Positions 41,940 through 53,115 of a DNA stretch of 64,000 bases are shown here, one piece after another (the stretch's first letter is position 1; every line of letters begins with the position of its first letter). A model generated the notes under the pieces. It did no database searches. It saw nothing but the letters and a program-made list of their open reading frames with translations, and was not told the origin of the DNA. The stretch spans positions 583,741 through 647,740 of the forward strand of contig NW_015961991.1 in assembly GCF_000497045.1 (NCBI RefSeq). The letters are read 5' to 3'. The DNA is from Kalmanozyma brasiliensis GHG001 (Eukaryota; Basidiomycota; Ustilaginomycetes; Ustilaginales). Position numbers and translations under genes: made by a program.

Positions 41940-44687
41940 TCACATGACACCACCGTGTCTCGCCCAAGTCTGACACTGGCTCAGCGTGTCCAACAGCGGC
42001 GTGGCCGGATGCTGAATCTCCTGCGCCGTTCCTGACCCCGCTGGGCGCCAACCGGCTGTCGCATCTCCGCCATTTTCTCCGGTGCCACTGTGCCTGTGGT
42101 CTCTGCCATCAGCCTCCGAAGGCGACCATGCGGGTCCGCCGTACCCTCCAGCGTCTGAGTTGATTCCCCGATGGTGGCCAGATGCGTGGCTGAGGACCAT
42201 GTTCGCGTGCCCAATATGCTTGCCGTACAGGTCGAGGAACATGTTGATGAGCTCTACGCTGCGTGACCTGTCCCGGGGCAGCAGACGCTCGGGGTACTCG
42301 GCGAGGACGTTCATGAGGAACAACACGGAGCGTGTCAGAGCCCAATGGAACCACAGGGGCAGAACGAGAATGTTGAGCGAGACCTCGTTCCAGATCCTCC
42401 CGTCTGGCCCTGACCCGCCTGCTCCCGTCGATCCAGGTAGGCAGATGAGCTCCAACGACCGCAGCGCACCGTCTACGCCACGGGTGAGGCTCTCGCGCAG
42501 CGTCCTGCTGCGCAGGCTTTGCAGGTCCGCCTCGGGGGTCTTATCCCTATTGCTGCCGCGAGAGTAGGCTGAGCTCTCGCCCAGACTGCCATCCCACAGC
42601 GTCGAATCGAGGAAGTCGCATCCGATGGACGCTATGAGCACACGCGCGAGGAAGAGGTCGAGGTAGAGCATGCTCTCCGATTCGCCGATTGCATCTGCGT
42701 CCAGCCTGCCCGCCATCTCTTCTTGGCATGAGTCGAGCTCCTCGAATGCGCCAAGGATGGCTCTGAGACGAGACGCTGCATCCGTGCCAGGCCCAACACC
42801 GGCTGCACTGGTTTCACCTGCCGCGCCATCGCGGCACGATTGACAGTTCCTTGCAGGGCTCGCCTTCGAGTTTGTCTGTTTCTCCTTGCTCCAATCTGCG
42901 CTGCCACTGCCCGCGATATGGTACGCCTTGCTGACGATCCACGCGATGCGAGAGTGAATGATCAGTACCCTGTCCCGCAGCGTCGTCCGTTGCGACAGAC
43001 CCTTGGAGTACTGCAGCGAGTCGCACACTGCGTGGGGACTGCTCAGCCCGGCAATCGATGGTGTTCCCTCCATGCATGCCTGGTGGATCTCGGTGATGTA
43101 GGCGCTGAGCCAGACTCTCAGCAGATCCTGCTTGCCCAGATCGCGCGGTGGCGGGAGAATGGACATGATCTCGCCCATGGTCATCATGGCCGGGTGCTGC
43201 TGTTGGCGGAGGAACTTGGCGGACCACCAGCGGGCCAGTCGAGAGGCCATCCACGCGCGCTTGCCGCCGAACCATGAGGCAAACAGGCTCGCTCCCACAA
43301 TTTCTTCGACGCCGATACCGAGTTCGGGATCGAGCTCCTTTTCGAAATGCAGGTTGGACTGGAGATGCGAAGAGCGGTAAGCGGAGGAGGAGAAGAGCGT
43401 CTCGTAGACGTCGGAGCAGGGGAAGCTCGGGTCGTCCGTCTGCAGGCGTGCGATGAGATCGTTTTTGAGGGGTGCGTGGAGTCGATTGAGCTGGGCGTGG
43501 TGGAGCGAGGCGACGCATACAACCGAGGTGAGGATCATAGGAGACATGATAGCGTCCGGTCGGTAGGTCGGGAAGCCGAAGCTGTACTGGTCGAGATACT
43601 CGGCGAAGAAGCGGAAGAGGACCACTGCGTCTGACGGCGAGACAAGGTCCTGCTTGATGACGTTGGGACGTGGATCCTTGCTGCCCACGTCCGAGGTGGC
43701 CATCCTGTAGAGGTTCGGAAAGACGCGTTCGCCCGAGCGCGAGAGCTCCTTCTTGCGATCGAGAACGCTCATCCTCAGCTTCTGGATCGCAGAGAGCGGC
43801 CGTGAAGCTTGATCGTTCTCGTCGTCCGTCTGGAACGGTCCTCGCTCCGCGCTCGCCGGGGCACCGTCGTCGTCCGCCATTGCGTGGTCGTCGTGCAAAG
43901 ACGCACTCGCTGCGGCGATGCTGCCGGAATCGGCGTGTGCTACCAACGGTCCGCCCGTGGAGCCAGGAGGTTCCATGTCGGTTATTCTGGACCTTGAGGG
44001 ACTACCGTACGCGCCGTTTGTCGAGGCCACCAGAGAGCTCAACAGCCCACTGCTGTGATGTGCGTTCCTGTCCATGTCGCGCGGCGAAAAGTGGGTGGTG
44101 GACGGATAGCTCGAGGTAGACCCGCTGTTCAACTCGGCATAGATCGGACTCTCGCCGGCTGTATGCGCGTGTCCAGCGTACCCTACACCCGAAGGATCGC
44201 TCGACGTTCGCTGATCGCTCGCGATGGTGCGTCTACGTTTCTTGGATCCTCCGTCGTGATCGGGTCTGCTGCCACCGGGCGAATCGCGCGATCTGGGAAA
44301 GCTGCTCCTCTTATCTCGCGCGTCCATGGGCGACAGCGTCCCCTGCTTCTCCAGGAAATTCTGTAGAGAGCCCTCCAAGGCGGCGAGCTGGTGCTGCACG
44401 CGCATCTGCCAGCTGAGCGGCTCCTTCTTGCCCTGCAGCTCGCAGCTCACGCCGAGACGCAGGCATCGGCGGCAAGAAGAGGCATTGTCCTCAAACACGC
44501 ACTTGACTTTCGATTGACGGCAGCGGAAGCAGGTTTGCGTGCGCTTCGGCTTGTCCGGGTCGTCCTCGTTGGACTCTTTGGGCGAGCTGGTGGCATTCGA
44601 GCCCGAAACGGTGGTGGAGGGTCCTGCGGAGGTGGCTGGAGGAGCTGAGGTCGAAGCGACCGGTGGTCGGGGTTCAATGGCGCTCAT
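41940..44687 (-). CDS. Fungal Zn2Cys6 transcription factor
   Basis: The protein has 915 residues from ATG 44687; the open frame reaches 44759 only through GTG. The binuclear zinc cluster is C53-x2-C56-x6-C63-x8-C72-x2-C75-x6-C82, with basic residues between (RCRQSKVKC). It is followed by a heptad-like helix (QMRVQHQLAALEGSLQNFLE), a likely dimerisation coiled coil. A long disordered Ser/Asp-rich stretch follows to about 300. The middle region (LFRFFAEYLDQYSFGFPTYR onwards) resembles the fungal-specific regulatory domain. It should bind CGG-type sites in the nucleus and respond to a metabolite. Its neighbours are a MocA oxidoreductase and a sugar transporter, so a pathway-specific regulator is a fair guess. 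No intron is needed. Confidence 0.92.
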   Translation of the reverse strand: MSAIEPRPPVASTSAPPATSAGPSTTVSGSNATSSPKESNEDDPDKPKRTQTCFRCRQSKVKCVFEDNASSCRRCLRLGVSCELQGKKEPLSWQMRVQHQLAALEGSLQNFLEKQGTLSPMDARDKRSSFPRSRDSPGGSRPDHDGGSKKRRRTIASDQRTSSDPSGVGYAGHAHTAGESPIYAELNSGSTSSYPSTTHFSPRDMDRNAHHSSGLLSSLVASTNGAYGSPSRSRITDMEPPGSTGGPLVAHADSGSIAAASASLHDDHAMADDDGAPASAERGPFQTDDENDQASRPLSAIQKLRMSVLDRKKELSRSGERVFPNLYRMATSDVGSKDPRPNVIKQDLVSPSDAVVLFRFFAEYLDQYSFGFPTYRPDAIMSPMILTSVVCVASLHHAQLNRLHAPLKNDLIARLQTDDPSFPCSDVYETLFSSSAYRSSHLQSNLHFEKELDPELGIGVEEIVGASLFASWFGGKRAWMASRLARWWSAKFLRQQQHPAMMTMGEIMSILPPPRDLGKQDLLRVWLSAYITEIHQACMEGTPSIAGLSSPHAVCDSLQYSKGLSQRTTLRDRVLIIHSRIAWIVSKAYHIAGSGSADWSKEKQTNSKASPARNCQSCRDGAAGETSAAGVGPGTDAASRLRAILGAFEELDSCQEEMAGRLDADAIGESESMLYLDLFLARVLIASIGCDFLDSTLWDGSLGESSAYSRGSNRDKTPEADLQSLRSRTLRESLTRGVDGALRSLELICLPGSTGAGGSGPDGRIWNEVSLNILVLPLWFHWALTRSVLFLMNVLAEYPERLLPRDRSRSVELINMFLDLYGKHIGHANMVLSHASGHHRGINSDAGGYGGPAWSPSEADGRDHRHSGTGENGGDATAGWRPAGSGTAQEIQHPATPLLDTLSQCQTWARHGGVM

Positions 44688-45877
44688 GTTGCTTGACGGT
44701 CGCACCAAGGTTGAGTAGACTCGAAGACGTGAGTGATGATGGCGATGTGGAAGATGCACTTAGGGGGAGAAGTTGGAAGCGTTCGGACGATAAAGGAAGG
44801 TGGGTACAAGGGTCCAAGCCACTCAGAGAGTAAGGCGAGGTCATGCGAGAAGCCAGAAACAAGACTCATCACGAGCGGCTGCTGCCCGGCGACCAAATCA
44901 GCGGGCCCGCTAAAGCCACGGACGGGAGCGAACACTCGCCTGGCACAAGCAAAACGCTGCCTCTCATTGGCTGCCCCCACACTGATTTCCCACCTAGCCA
45001 ATCTCGCCCTGTGACCCTGGCTGTGTATCTATTTGACGGTCCGGCAGCACCACAGAGATAGCGAGCCACTGCTCCTCCCGCGTGGTGCAGACCCTCAAGA
45101 TCACAGCTGTCCGCACTGCGAAGCCATCTGGCTTTGCGTGTCTGCTCCCTAGCACACACACTTGTTCGAGTGAAGCGTGATTGGAGGTCCGAGTCGAGCT
45201 ACGACCGAGCGAAGCTGCTGTGCACCCGCGTCTGCCAAAGCTCACCGGCCCCAAAGCTCGCCCCGCATTGCCGCTCCTGGGCAAGCGCGATGGAGACGTG
45301 GACGTGCCTCGTGACACTGTGTGCGTCGGCCAATGCAACAATGGCCAGACTGCAATTCAACTCGAGCTGGAAAGGTGGACGCGCCAATGGAGCGGAAGGC
45401 ATCCTTGCTCCAACGCGAACTGAGACACAGAGGCAGCCCAGGATTGCCGTCCTGCCGTCTCATGCAGAAGTTTCGGCACAAACACAGCGGACCATCGCTC
45501 AACTCTTCTCGAGCGTCACCGAGCTCGGTCCGTCGCCTTTCAAGCTGCGTCCCAGAGGCTCTGGGCCAGTCTCTCCTCCCCCTTGACCTATCCGCAGTCA
45601 GTCCGCACAGATGACGAGGGTATCCATCACATTGAAGCGTAATCTAACCATTACAAGAAGCGTAGCAATAGCAAACAAACAAAGAGATTCTGAGAAGCCT
45701 TGGGGACCGGGGCACACGGGCAGAGGCGGACGGCAATGCGGACCAGCTGATTGGTCGAGGAGTGTCTAGCGGCTGTGCGGGCTCGCGACCTCGCTCGCCC
45801 GCTCCTTGGTTCGGACGCCTCCTTCCCGCTGCGTCCCCTGATGCCTAGCACGCAGCAGCAGCTGCTGCTGCTGCTCT
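44688..45877. other. Intergenic, regulator promoter region
   Basis: The 1.2-kb gap lies between the regulator start and the sugar transporter stop, both on the minus strand. No gene or clear repeat was recognised. Confidence 0.55.
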
Positions 45878-47769
45878 TCACTTGGAGAGAGCAGCCACCT
45901 CGACACCGTCCACAGCTTCTCCCTTCTCCGAGACGCTCGACTTCTCCATATCGGCCGACTGCACCTCGTGCTCGATCGTCTGGAACTGGTCGATGGTGGT
46001 GGTGGCAAACTTGCGGGCGGGCACCTTGGCGGCGAACAGCACCTCGAGCTCTCCGTAGGTCCTGTTGGAAGCAAAGCGGAGAACAAAAGAGGACAGAGTC
46101 GGGGCAACAAAAGGGCGGGAAATTCCAGGAACGCGGGAATTAAAAGAAAATTATTTGGGTCAGTTTCTGCATCAGAGACCATTGTTTCAGCCTTCATATC
46201 AAAGAATACGTACCTGTTGGCCAGCTCTGGAAGGCGGAAGTAGGTCCAAACGAGGGAGAAGGCACCCGTTACGGCCCACAGGAACGCCGTCTTAGGGCCT
46301 AGGTTCCACGTGTTGGAGTTGAGCATCTGCGGCTGGAGGATGTTGGCGACGATGAGGGCCAGATTGTACGTGTTGCAGGCGAGCACGATGGTCTTGCTTC
46401 GCAGACGCGTGGACGAGACCTCTGCAATGATGGCAAAGCAAATAGGTCCGACGGTCAAATCGTAGACGAAGGTGCAGAGCAAGAGCATTGCGCCGATGGC
46501 CCACGAGACGGCGGTGGTCTGCTTGGCGAAACCAAGGCAGCCAGTGACGAGCATGGTGGAGAACATGACGGATTGGCCCCAGAGGTACATTTGGCGGCGA
46601 CCAACACGGTTGACCAGGAACCATGAGAGGATAGTGCCCACCGCGCCGAGAGCGTACATGGCCATCGACATGTTGAACGCATTGATGGTCGACAGACCGG
46701 CCTGCGAGAAGAAGTAGGTCGAGAAACCCTGCAGCGGCGCACCGGAGGTGATCTGGATGAGCCAAGCCCAGCAGGCAATCTCGGTACGACGACGGTCGAC
46801 GCCCTTGAAGCAGTCGATGTAGCGGTTGTTCTTTTGCAGCGAGCTCTCCCTTTCGTTGATGGCCTCCATGGCTTCGGTGTACTGGATCATGGCTTGGTAG
46901 TCCTTGACCAGCTCGTCCGAGTCGGCCTGGGAAATGCCGTCCTTGCTGAGCAAGCGGTCGATCGACTTGAAGGCCTGCTCGTCCTTGCCGTGCCTCGTCA
47001 ACCACCAAGGCGACTCGGGAGCGAAGCAGCAGGTGATGAAGACAGGGAAGGGCCAGAAGAACTGCAGAGCGTAGGGGATCTTCCAAGCCCAGACGTCACT
47101 GCGAACGACGGTGGCACGAAGCACACCAGCAGCCAGCAGCTGACCGAACACCCAGCACAGGTTGACGTAGGTCGTCAGCAGAGGTCGGAGCGAAACGGGG
47201 CAGATCTCGGAAGCGTAGGCGGAAGCGAGCGACTGGAAACCACCCCAAGGGATACCCATGAGGATCTGACCGACGAGGAAGATGGGAAGGCTGGTGGCGA
47301 AGAAGGGTATGAACACGAAGGAGAGCATGAGGGTGGTGCTGATCATCATCAGACGAAGGTGGCCGATTCGCTCGGCGACGCTGCCTGCGAGCTGGAGACC
47401 AATGATGCTGCCGATCCAGGCACCGTTGGTGAGACCCTGCTGCCAAGGCGCCGAAATCTGGCAGTTCTGCGTACCATCATCGGCGAGCGTGCATTCGCCG
47501 AACTTTTGGGTGAAAGCGGGCTGAGCAAAGAAGGAGGAGAGGATCGAAGAATCGTAACCGATTTGAACAATGGCGAGCGAGAAGAGCACCGACCAGACCA
47601 CCGACTTGGGCCACTGCCTGAAGCTCTCACGCAGCGACGAGGCGGTCTGCCACTTGGTGCTGCGGGCACTCCTCTCGACGACCTCGTCGAAGCGGTCGCC
47701 AAACTTTTCGATGAGCTTTTCGCGGGTATCGTGGTCGATGCGGGCGACGTTGTTGTTGTCGACCAGCAT
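45878..47769 (-). CDS. MFS sugar transporter, paralogue of the maltose-type permease (one intron)
   Basis: Exon 1 is 46214-47769, the intron 46062-46213 (152 bp, phase 2, GTACGT...AACAG), exon 2 45878-46061. The product has 579 residues from ATG 47769 (MLVDNNNVARIDHD). It has twelve membrane segments with the sugar-porter marks PESPWWLTRHGK, IDCFKGVDRRRTEIACWAW, VGRRQMYLWGQ and RLPELANRTYGELEVLF, the last restored by the splice. It is clearly related to the transporter at 16.2-18.0 kb, so the same alpha-glucoside/hexose class is likely; the substrate is unknown. The C-tail (KVPARKFATTTIDQFQ) is also shared. It is followed downstream by the Zn2Cys6 regulator and divergent from GNA1. In its promoter GCGGGG-like and GATA-like motifs occur near 48040-48065. 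Confidence 0.9.
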
Positions 47770-48969
47770 GATGGGCAAGTCTAACCTCTGAAGGGTAGCG
47801 GACCGGGAGAAGGGAGAAGGGGGTGGCGCGTGATGTGGTAGGAGAGGAAGGTGGGGAAGAGTGTGCAGGATGGGGAGGAGGGCCTGCAGACGCAAGAGGA
47901 GAGGTTCTTTTAAGACATTTGGACGGTGCAGCAAGATGCTTGCGATCGCGTTGCATCTTCAACACAAAGCTCTGGCGTTCCGCCTTTCCACATCACTCTC
48001 ATTCACGAATTGTCACATGTCGGGCTCGCCAGGGCGAGGCGAGGCGGGGGGCAGGCAAGATAAGATATGCCCCGGTCGCGAAGGGCCGAGGAGCATGGGG
48101 AAGAGATAGGCCACGCGAAACCACGACGTCGATTGCGGGGGACGAGACAGGTGTCTGACAGCATGAGAGGGGCAAACTAGCGAGTCCCGGCATGATACGG
48201 TCAACCGACGGTGAGACGGGACCGGACGAGAGCCTGAGGCACTTTGCGGCGGTCGAAAGGGCAACGCTGTAAAGGTTGCAAGGCCATTGGTTGCGAGTAT
48301 GAGAGGCACGGGATGGCAGTGGCACCGCCGGTCAACTTTCTGCAGGAAAGATTTCTGCAGGAAAGGAGGGAGTCGAGGCCGCGGGCCCTGGATCGTTGAA
48401 ATGAAATTCGAAGTGTTGCTGGAATTCGACGGGTCGAGAACAAGATACGACCGCCAGCACCCTTCGGTCTCGTCGGTGGCATCGGACCGACGGAACAAGA
48501 TAGCGATAGCCGAGCACCGTCCGACTTGCTCGGAGCAGGTCAGGTGGTCACGCGCATGGTCTGGTTCGATCGTGATACTGTTCGAGCAAGTCTGAGTCTG
48601 TTCCTGACTCTGTACGTCCTGCATATCTGCGCCAACCCAAATACGGCGAGGTTGAGCTTGTTATCTCGTATCGTGCCTGACTGAAAGTGCTCGACGGAAG
48701 GGACCCTTGATTAGCGGTTTGAGCGGACCGAACAAGAAGGCACCGGGGCGACGCATGAGCGAGTCGACCGTCTGATGTCAGGTTCCCTGTGAGAGCCGGC
48801 TAGGTCGCTCTCGAAAGGACCGACGCTTTTCATGCTGCAGAAGACGCCGAAAGACTTTTGCTCCCTACACAGGTACTTCCATCATCACCATCACGTCCCA
48901 TCGCGATCAGCTGCAACAACATCCGTCCCGGTTTCGATAAAAGTCCTCGATCCCAATCGCAACATCAAG
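47770..48969. other. Divergent promoter of sugar transporter and GNA1
   Basis: A 1.2-kb gap. Near 48035-48065 there is a G-rich stretch followed by AGATAAGATA, resembling CreA/Mig1 and GATA sites. Frames on either strand are without domains. Confidence 0.5.
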
Positions 48970-49583
48970 ATGCCATCTGTACAGCAGAGCTCAACAAAGC
49001 AGCTCGCTTTTGCGGCGGAAGACATCCCCAAAGAGTGCCTCGAAACCGTCAGCGATGACTACGAGATGCGTCCACTGGCGGCTTGCGACTACAACCGCGG
49101 CTTCAACGAGGTCCTCGCGTGCCTGGTCGAGACGCCAGATCTGGGCGAGGCAGCATGGAAGGAGCGCTTCGATGCGATGGTAGCAGCCAAGGGCACATAC
49201 TTCCCGATTGTGATCGTATCAAAAGATACGGACAAGATCGTGGCCATGGGGACGATCGTCGTGGAGCTCAAATTCTTCCGTGGCCTGACACGGATAGGTC
49301 ACGTCGAAGACATTGTTGTCAACACCCGATTGCACAGCAAAGGACTCGGCAAGATCATTGTCGAGACCGTCAAGGCGCTGGCGGTGTCCAAGGGATGCAG
49401 CAACATCATCCTCAACTGCAGCGATGAGAAGAAACGTAAGTGGCACTTGAGCATGTCATGCAATTGGACGAACGCACAGTATGCTGACCTCTTTCCGACA
49501 TTGTGATCGATGCTGCTACAGCCTTTTACGAGAAGTGCGGCTTCTCGTACAGCGGTCTGCAGATGGCCAAGAGGATCTCTTGA
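48970..49583 (+). CDS. GNA1: Glucosamine-6-phosphate N-acetyltransferase, one intron
   Basis: Exon 1 is 48970-49435, the intron 49436-49521 (86 bp, phase 1, GTAAGT...TACAG), exon 2 49522-49583. The product has 175 residues. It is a GNAT-fold enzyme: RPLAACDYNRGFNEVL at the start, MGTIVVELKFFRGLTRIGHVEDIVVN for the core strand, HSKGLGKIIV for acetyl-CoA pyrophosphate, and FYEKCGF after the splice. These match Gna1 closely. It makes N-acetylglucosamine 6-phosphate from glucosamine 6-phosphate and acetyl-CoA, an essential step to UDP-GlcNAc for chitin, N-glycans and GPI. The cytosolic enzyme is a dimer in other fungi. Without the intron the frame would read into a different tail with no FYEKCGF. 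Length is usual. Confidence 0.95.
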
Positions 49584-49956
49584 AATGGCATGGCTGGGAT
49601 GAAGCAGTCAGCGTGTGGACTCCGCTGTTTGTGTGTGATGTTGAGAAGAATATGAAAAATGAAGCGGAGAAAAAGCGGTCTAAAAAAGCGGCGAATAAAA
49701 TGTGCAAGCGCTGAACCCTTCTTGAGATCGCCGTGTTGGCCTTGACCAGGCTAAACGCTTCCGTCTGAACGTGTACCTACCTGACACTCACAGGCACGAT
49801 TCGGAACAAGCGATTCGAGGACAGCGATACCCAAAGACAAAGCTCTGAACACTCGCGACCGGGACGGCGCCTGCAATGCAGAGGCTTGCATCGTTGTCTT
49901 GCTGAATCCCACGCTTTCGTGGTGGATACAGCTGTGCAGCTGCTGCACCGCCGAGA
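49584..49956. other. Intergenic between GNA1 and RAI1
   Basis: A 373-base gap between two plus-strand genes, with nothing recognised. Confidence 0.5.
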
Positions 49957-51456
49957 ATGCCAGACAAAAGGCCTCTTGTAGGGGCAGATGGACCGTCTCC
50001 TTCCAAACGTCCAGCGCTAGCATCCGATGCTGACAGTATGTCCTCGAGCGCACGCATCATAGCAACGCTCAAGCATCCTCGTACACAGAACGGCTTCTCC
50101 GGCTCGCCCTACACGGCACCCCCGCTGTTCCAACAGCCGGCACCGCTGTGCTCCTTCTCGTTCGACGAAACCCGCAAGCAATGGCAAGATGATCGATGCA
50201 AGCGGTACTATCGTGGTCCGCCGCCCTACAACAACCGGCATCCGCACCAGGGCCGAGCACCACCTGTGTCTGGAGCCGACCTCAACTACGGCCTGGAACG
50301 CTTCGTTCGGCGCGACGAGTCGGTGCCGGAGCATCTGGATGCGCTCGCCGCATCCTTGCAGCACAGAACCGAAAGCGCTGCATCCGAAAAGGAGCGTGAC
50401 GAACTCGATCAGGAAAGAAGAAAGGCAGACGTGGTCACCTGGCGAGGCATCGTTACCAAGATCTGCACGGCATACGAGCAGAGCGCCGAGGCCAGATTCT
50501 CCGATCCGCTCAACCTCAATGCCATGATGATGGACGGCACGCTGTATCTGGAGGAGTTCGCCTCCGCATCAGCCATGACAGAGAAGCAGAGGAAGGAAGA
50601 TGACCCCAAGATGCTGCGCATGGGCTACTACGGCTATTCATTCGAGAGCTATTGCACGGTCGAGACCGAAGCACAGACACGCGAGCCTTTCCGACCGACG
50701 CCGCAGAAGAATTCGCCGGTGTCTCATCCAGCAGGATGGTCCGGAGATGTCAACACGAACGTGCAATGGTGTCAAGTGGTCAAGACCAAGTTGGGCGACA
50801 ATCGTCTCGTGATCGGAGGCGAAGTGGATGCGGTGGAGCGCAACCCGGCTACTGGCCGCGAGGAGCTAGTGGAGCTCAAGACGTCGATGCAGATGACCTC
50901 GGCGCAACGCAATCCTGGGAAAGCAGCGATGGACCAGGAGCGGTTCGAGAAGAAGCTGCTCAAGTTCTTCCTGCAGAGCTACCTGCTTGGTATCAGCAAG
51001 ATCGTGGTCGGGTTTAGAGACTACCATGGGTTCTTGACGACCCATCAAGATTTCGAGACGCTGCGCATCCCACGCATGGTGCGAGCTGGTCAGCCGATTG
51101 CAGGACAGTTTGACCACGCAGGCAAGCCGTTGATTCGCGAGCAGTCGGTATGGGAGCCCAAGGACGCCCTAGGCTTCGGCGATCAGATTTTGTCGTTCAT
51201 TCGCAAGACCATTTCGAGCTACAGCGCCGCAGAGACAGCGGCTGAAGGCGGGGTGGGGCACGGCAAGGTGCAACATCCGGTGTTCCGCGTCACGTTTCAG
51301 TCGCCGTTCGAGCAAATCGAGATACGCCAGCTCAGCGAGCAAGAAGTGTTGGAAGAGGCGCAAGACGGTGGCAGGTCGGGAGAAAGAGTCGGCTTCTTAC
51401 CTCAAAGTTTCCACGACTTTGTTCAGTCACGAGCGCGGACCACCACTCAGCCGTGA
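49957..51456 (+). CDS. RAI1: RAI1/DXO-family decapping and NAD-cap hydrolase
   Basis: This 499-residue protein has a disordered N-terminus with a basic SPSKRP motif that could be a nuclear signal. The DXO fold starts near 60. Catalytic metal-binding marks are GGEVDAV (E289, D291) and the ELK motif at VELKTSM (E306, K308). Upstream, NYGLERFVRRD and KMLRMGYYGYSFESYCT are also family blocks. The family removes incomplete 5' caps, triphosphates or NAD caps from RNA, and in yeasts Rai1 binds and stabilises the nuclear exonuclease Rat1. Two charged inserts (ASEKERDELDQERRKAD near 145) make it longer than the roughly 390-residue yeast protein. It converges with UBC6 112 bases away. Intronless. Confidence 0.92.
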   Translation: MPDKRPLVGADGPSPSKRPALASDADSMSSSARIIATLKHPRTQNGFSGSPYTAPPLFQQPAPLCSFSFDETRKQWQDDRCKRYYRGPPPYNNRHPHQGRAPPVSGADLNYGLERFVRRDESVPEHLDALAASLQHRTESAASEKERDELDQERRKADVVTWRGIVTKICTAYEQSAEARFSDPLNLNAMMMDGTLYLEEFASASAMTEKQRKEDDPKMLRMGYYGYSFESYCTVETEAQTREPFRPTPQKNSPVSHPAGWSGDVNTNVQWCQVVKTKLGDNRLVIGGEVDAVERNPATGREELVELKTSMQMTSAQRNPGKAAMDQERFEKKLLKFFLQSYLLGISKIVVGFRDYHGFLTTHQDFETLRIPRMVRAGQPIAGQFDHAGKPLIREQSVWEPKDALGFGDQILSFIRKTISSYSAAETAAEGGVGHGKVQHPVFRVTFQSPFEQIEIRQLSEQEVLEEAQDGGRSGERVGFLPQSFHDFVQSRARTTTQP

Positions 51457-51568
51457 AGGGCAGACAATGCAAGAGCGGCGGAGAACAATGTGATTGACTG
51501 ATTGCAGAAACAGATGCGTGCGTAAGGCAGAAGCGAAGCGGAGAAGAGAAGATGCGAGAAGAAGAATG

Positions 51569-52591
51569 CTAGAGGAGACGTTTGACGACTAGGAGGGCGA
51601 CGAGGATGCTGAGTGCTTTGATGCAGTTATCGATCAGAGTGAGCTTCTGCTCGGTGGCTGAAACTCGATTGCTGACTCCTGACTGAGCCGGAGCGGCCGA
51701 CGATGATGATGAAGCAGCAGCAGCAGAAGAAGAGAAGTTTCTTGGCGGAACGGAGGGCGCGACATGGGCCGATCGAGGCTGAGAAGATGTAATCGGAGAT
51801 GGAGCAGCAGCGCTGTCAGCCGCGGCACTAGCCAAAGTAGGAATCGCCGACGAAGCAGCAGTAGCAGTGATTGCACTTGCGGCGTCTTGATGTGATGGTG
51901 CTGAGTGTGAAGCGAAGCTCTCCAACGGTGCTGCCGACAAGTCCAAGCCCGGAGGAACTGCGTCGGAGAGCGCCGAAGATTGCAATGGCACCTGTGACTG
52001 TGGCTTGTGAGACTGAGCATTGAGATCGACCTGCAAGCCTTCTGGCAGCGTCTCCTCTTTCCTCTCTTCTGGCTGCTGAGTAGGATCAGGGTCCGGCAGC
52101 ATCTCGAGTGTGGCTTTCTCGCAGACGTCACACTTCCACTTTCTCGACTCTGCTGCCAGCTTCTGCCTCGCCTCGACGGGATAGTCCAAAGCACCGATGC
52201 CCACGGCTGCTTCCGCCTTGGCCGTCATGAACGTCTGCAAGCCCAGCAGTGCTGTTCTTATCCCCCATGCTGGCTGCCACATTTCCTCGTGGAAGCCCGT
52301 GAAAGTCAAGCAGATCTTCTTGTTGAGCTCCCATCGTCCGTTGGGCGTCAGCAGCATCAAGTTGGGCGGTCGCATCGGGTATTCGGCGGGGAGAAGGATG
52401 CGCCCATGGTAAAGACCGTTGGCAAACTCGGTGTTGGAAGGTCCTCGAAGTGTGAAATGCCATTCAAAGATGTTGTCTTCGAGTGGTGCGGCAGTGTATA
52501 GATCCGACGAGTCTTCGGACGACTCTCGCGCTTCCGAGAGGATGCGCTTGACCGCGGATGACTTTTTGTTGTGCGAGCTGGTGGTGGCCAT
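51569..52591 (-). CDS. UBC6: UBC6/UBE2J-type tail-anchored ubiquitin-conjugating enzyme
   Basis: The 340-residue protein has an E2 domain at about 10-165: NIFEWHFTLRGP, then PPNLMLLTPNGRWELNKKIC with catalytic C94, followed by FHEEMWQPAWGIRTALLGLQ. TPN replaces the usual HPN, as is normal for Ubc6. A low-complexity Ser/Ala/Pro/Gln region (about 170-310) links to the C-terminal hydrophobic anchor (LIDNCIKALSILVALLVVK). It is placed in the ER membrane facing the cytosol and works in ER-associated degradation with membrane E3 ligases such as Doa10. The linker is longer than in yeast Ubc6, more like animal UBE2J. It is divergent from the transporter gene upstream. Intronless. Confidence 0.95.
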   Translation of the reverse strand: MATTSSHNKKSSAVKRILSEARESSEDSSDLYTAAPLEDNIFEWHFTLRGPSNTEFANGLYHGRILLPAEYPMRPPNLMLLTPNGRWELNKKICLTFTGFHEEMWQPAWGIRTALLGLQTFMTAKAEAAVGIGALDYPVEARQKLAAESRKWKCDVCEKATLEMLPDPDPTQQPEERKEETLPEGLQVDLNAQSHKPQSQVPLQSSALSDAVPPGLDLSAAPLESFASHSAPSHQDAASAITATAASSAIPTLASAAADSAAAPSPITSSQPRSAHVAPSVPPRNFSSSAAAASSSSSAAPAQSGVSNRVSATEQKLTLIDNCIKALSILVALLVVKRLL

Positions 52592-53115
52592 CTTTGTGTT
52601 GACCTCGCTCGATCAGCTCGATCAAAGAGCTCGAATGTCTAAGCGGGGCGGGAAGGCGGAAGGTGAGTGCAGTGGAGGTGCAATGATAGCAGCATGAGGA
52701 TGCGTGGTTGAAGAGCTGATCACGACATCTTCCACGTCGCCAATCACACTTCTTTGACGCAGGGTCCCCACAATGCACTCCGCCCAAGTTGCCGGCAGGC
52801 ATACAATAGCATCAAAAATCTAACATAGTGTCAAAATCGCCTCGGGCAATTTCTCACCTGCAGATCGACAAGGGTTCATTAAAGCCAGGCCAGGCACTGC
52901 GCTGTGGTGCCAAAATTATGCCACCGGAAAGTTTCCATGTCGGGGAGCTTCCCGAGCCCGCGTTGACATTTTGGCCACGTTTCGGCGCATCAGAGCAACA
53001 CTTCTCGGCGTGGTTTTCCATCTTCTGTCACCACCATCACTTCATCTCCATCACACCAGCGGCAGCTATAACAGCACACTTGAGGCTGTGCTTGAGCGCG
53101 GAAACAGAGCCGACC
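52592..53115. other. Divergent promoter of UBC6 and SLY41-like gene
   Basis: This gap has an open frame continuing 5' of the transporter ATG, starting at a GTG at 52828. I treat it as leader. No further element recognised. Confidence 0.5.

Noticed and set aside
52828..53115. 96-codon N-terminal extension of the SLY41-like protein
   Set aside because: Begins with GTG and reads like a leader; the ATG at 53116 has a good context.
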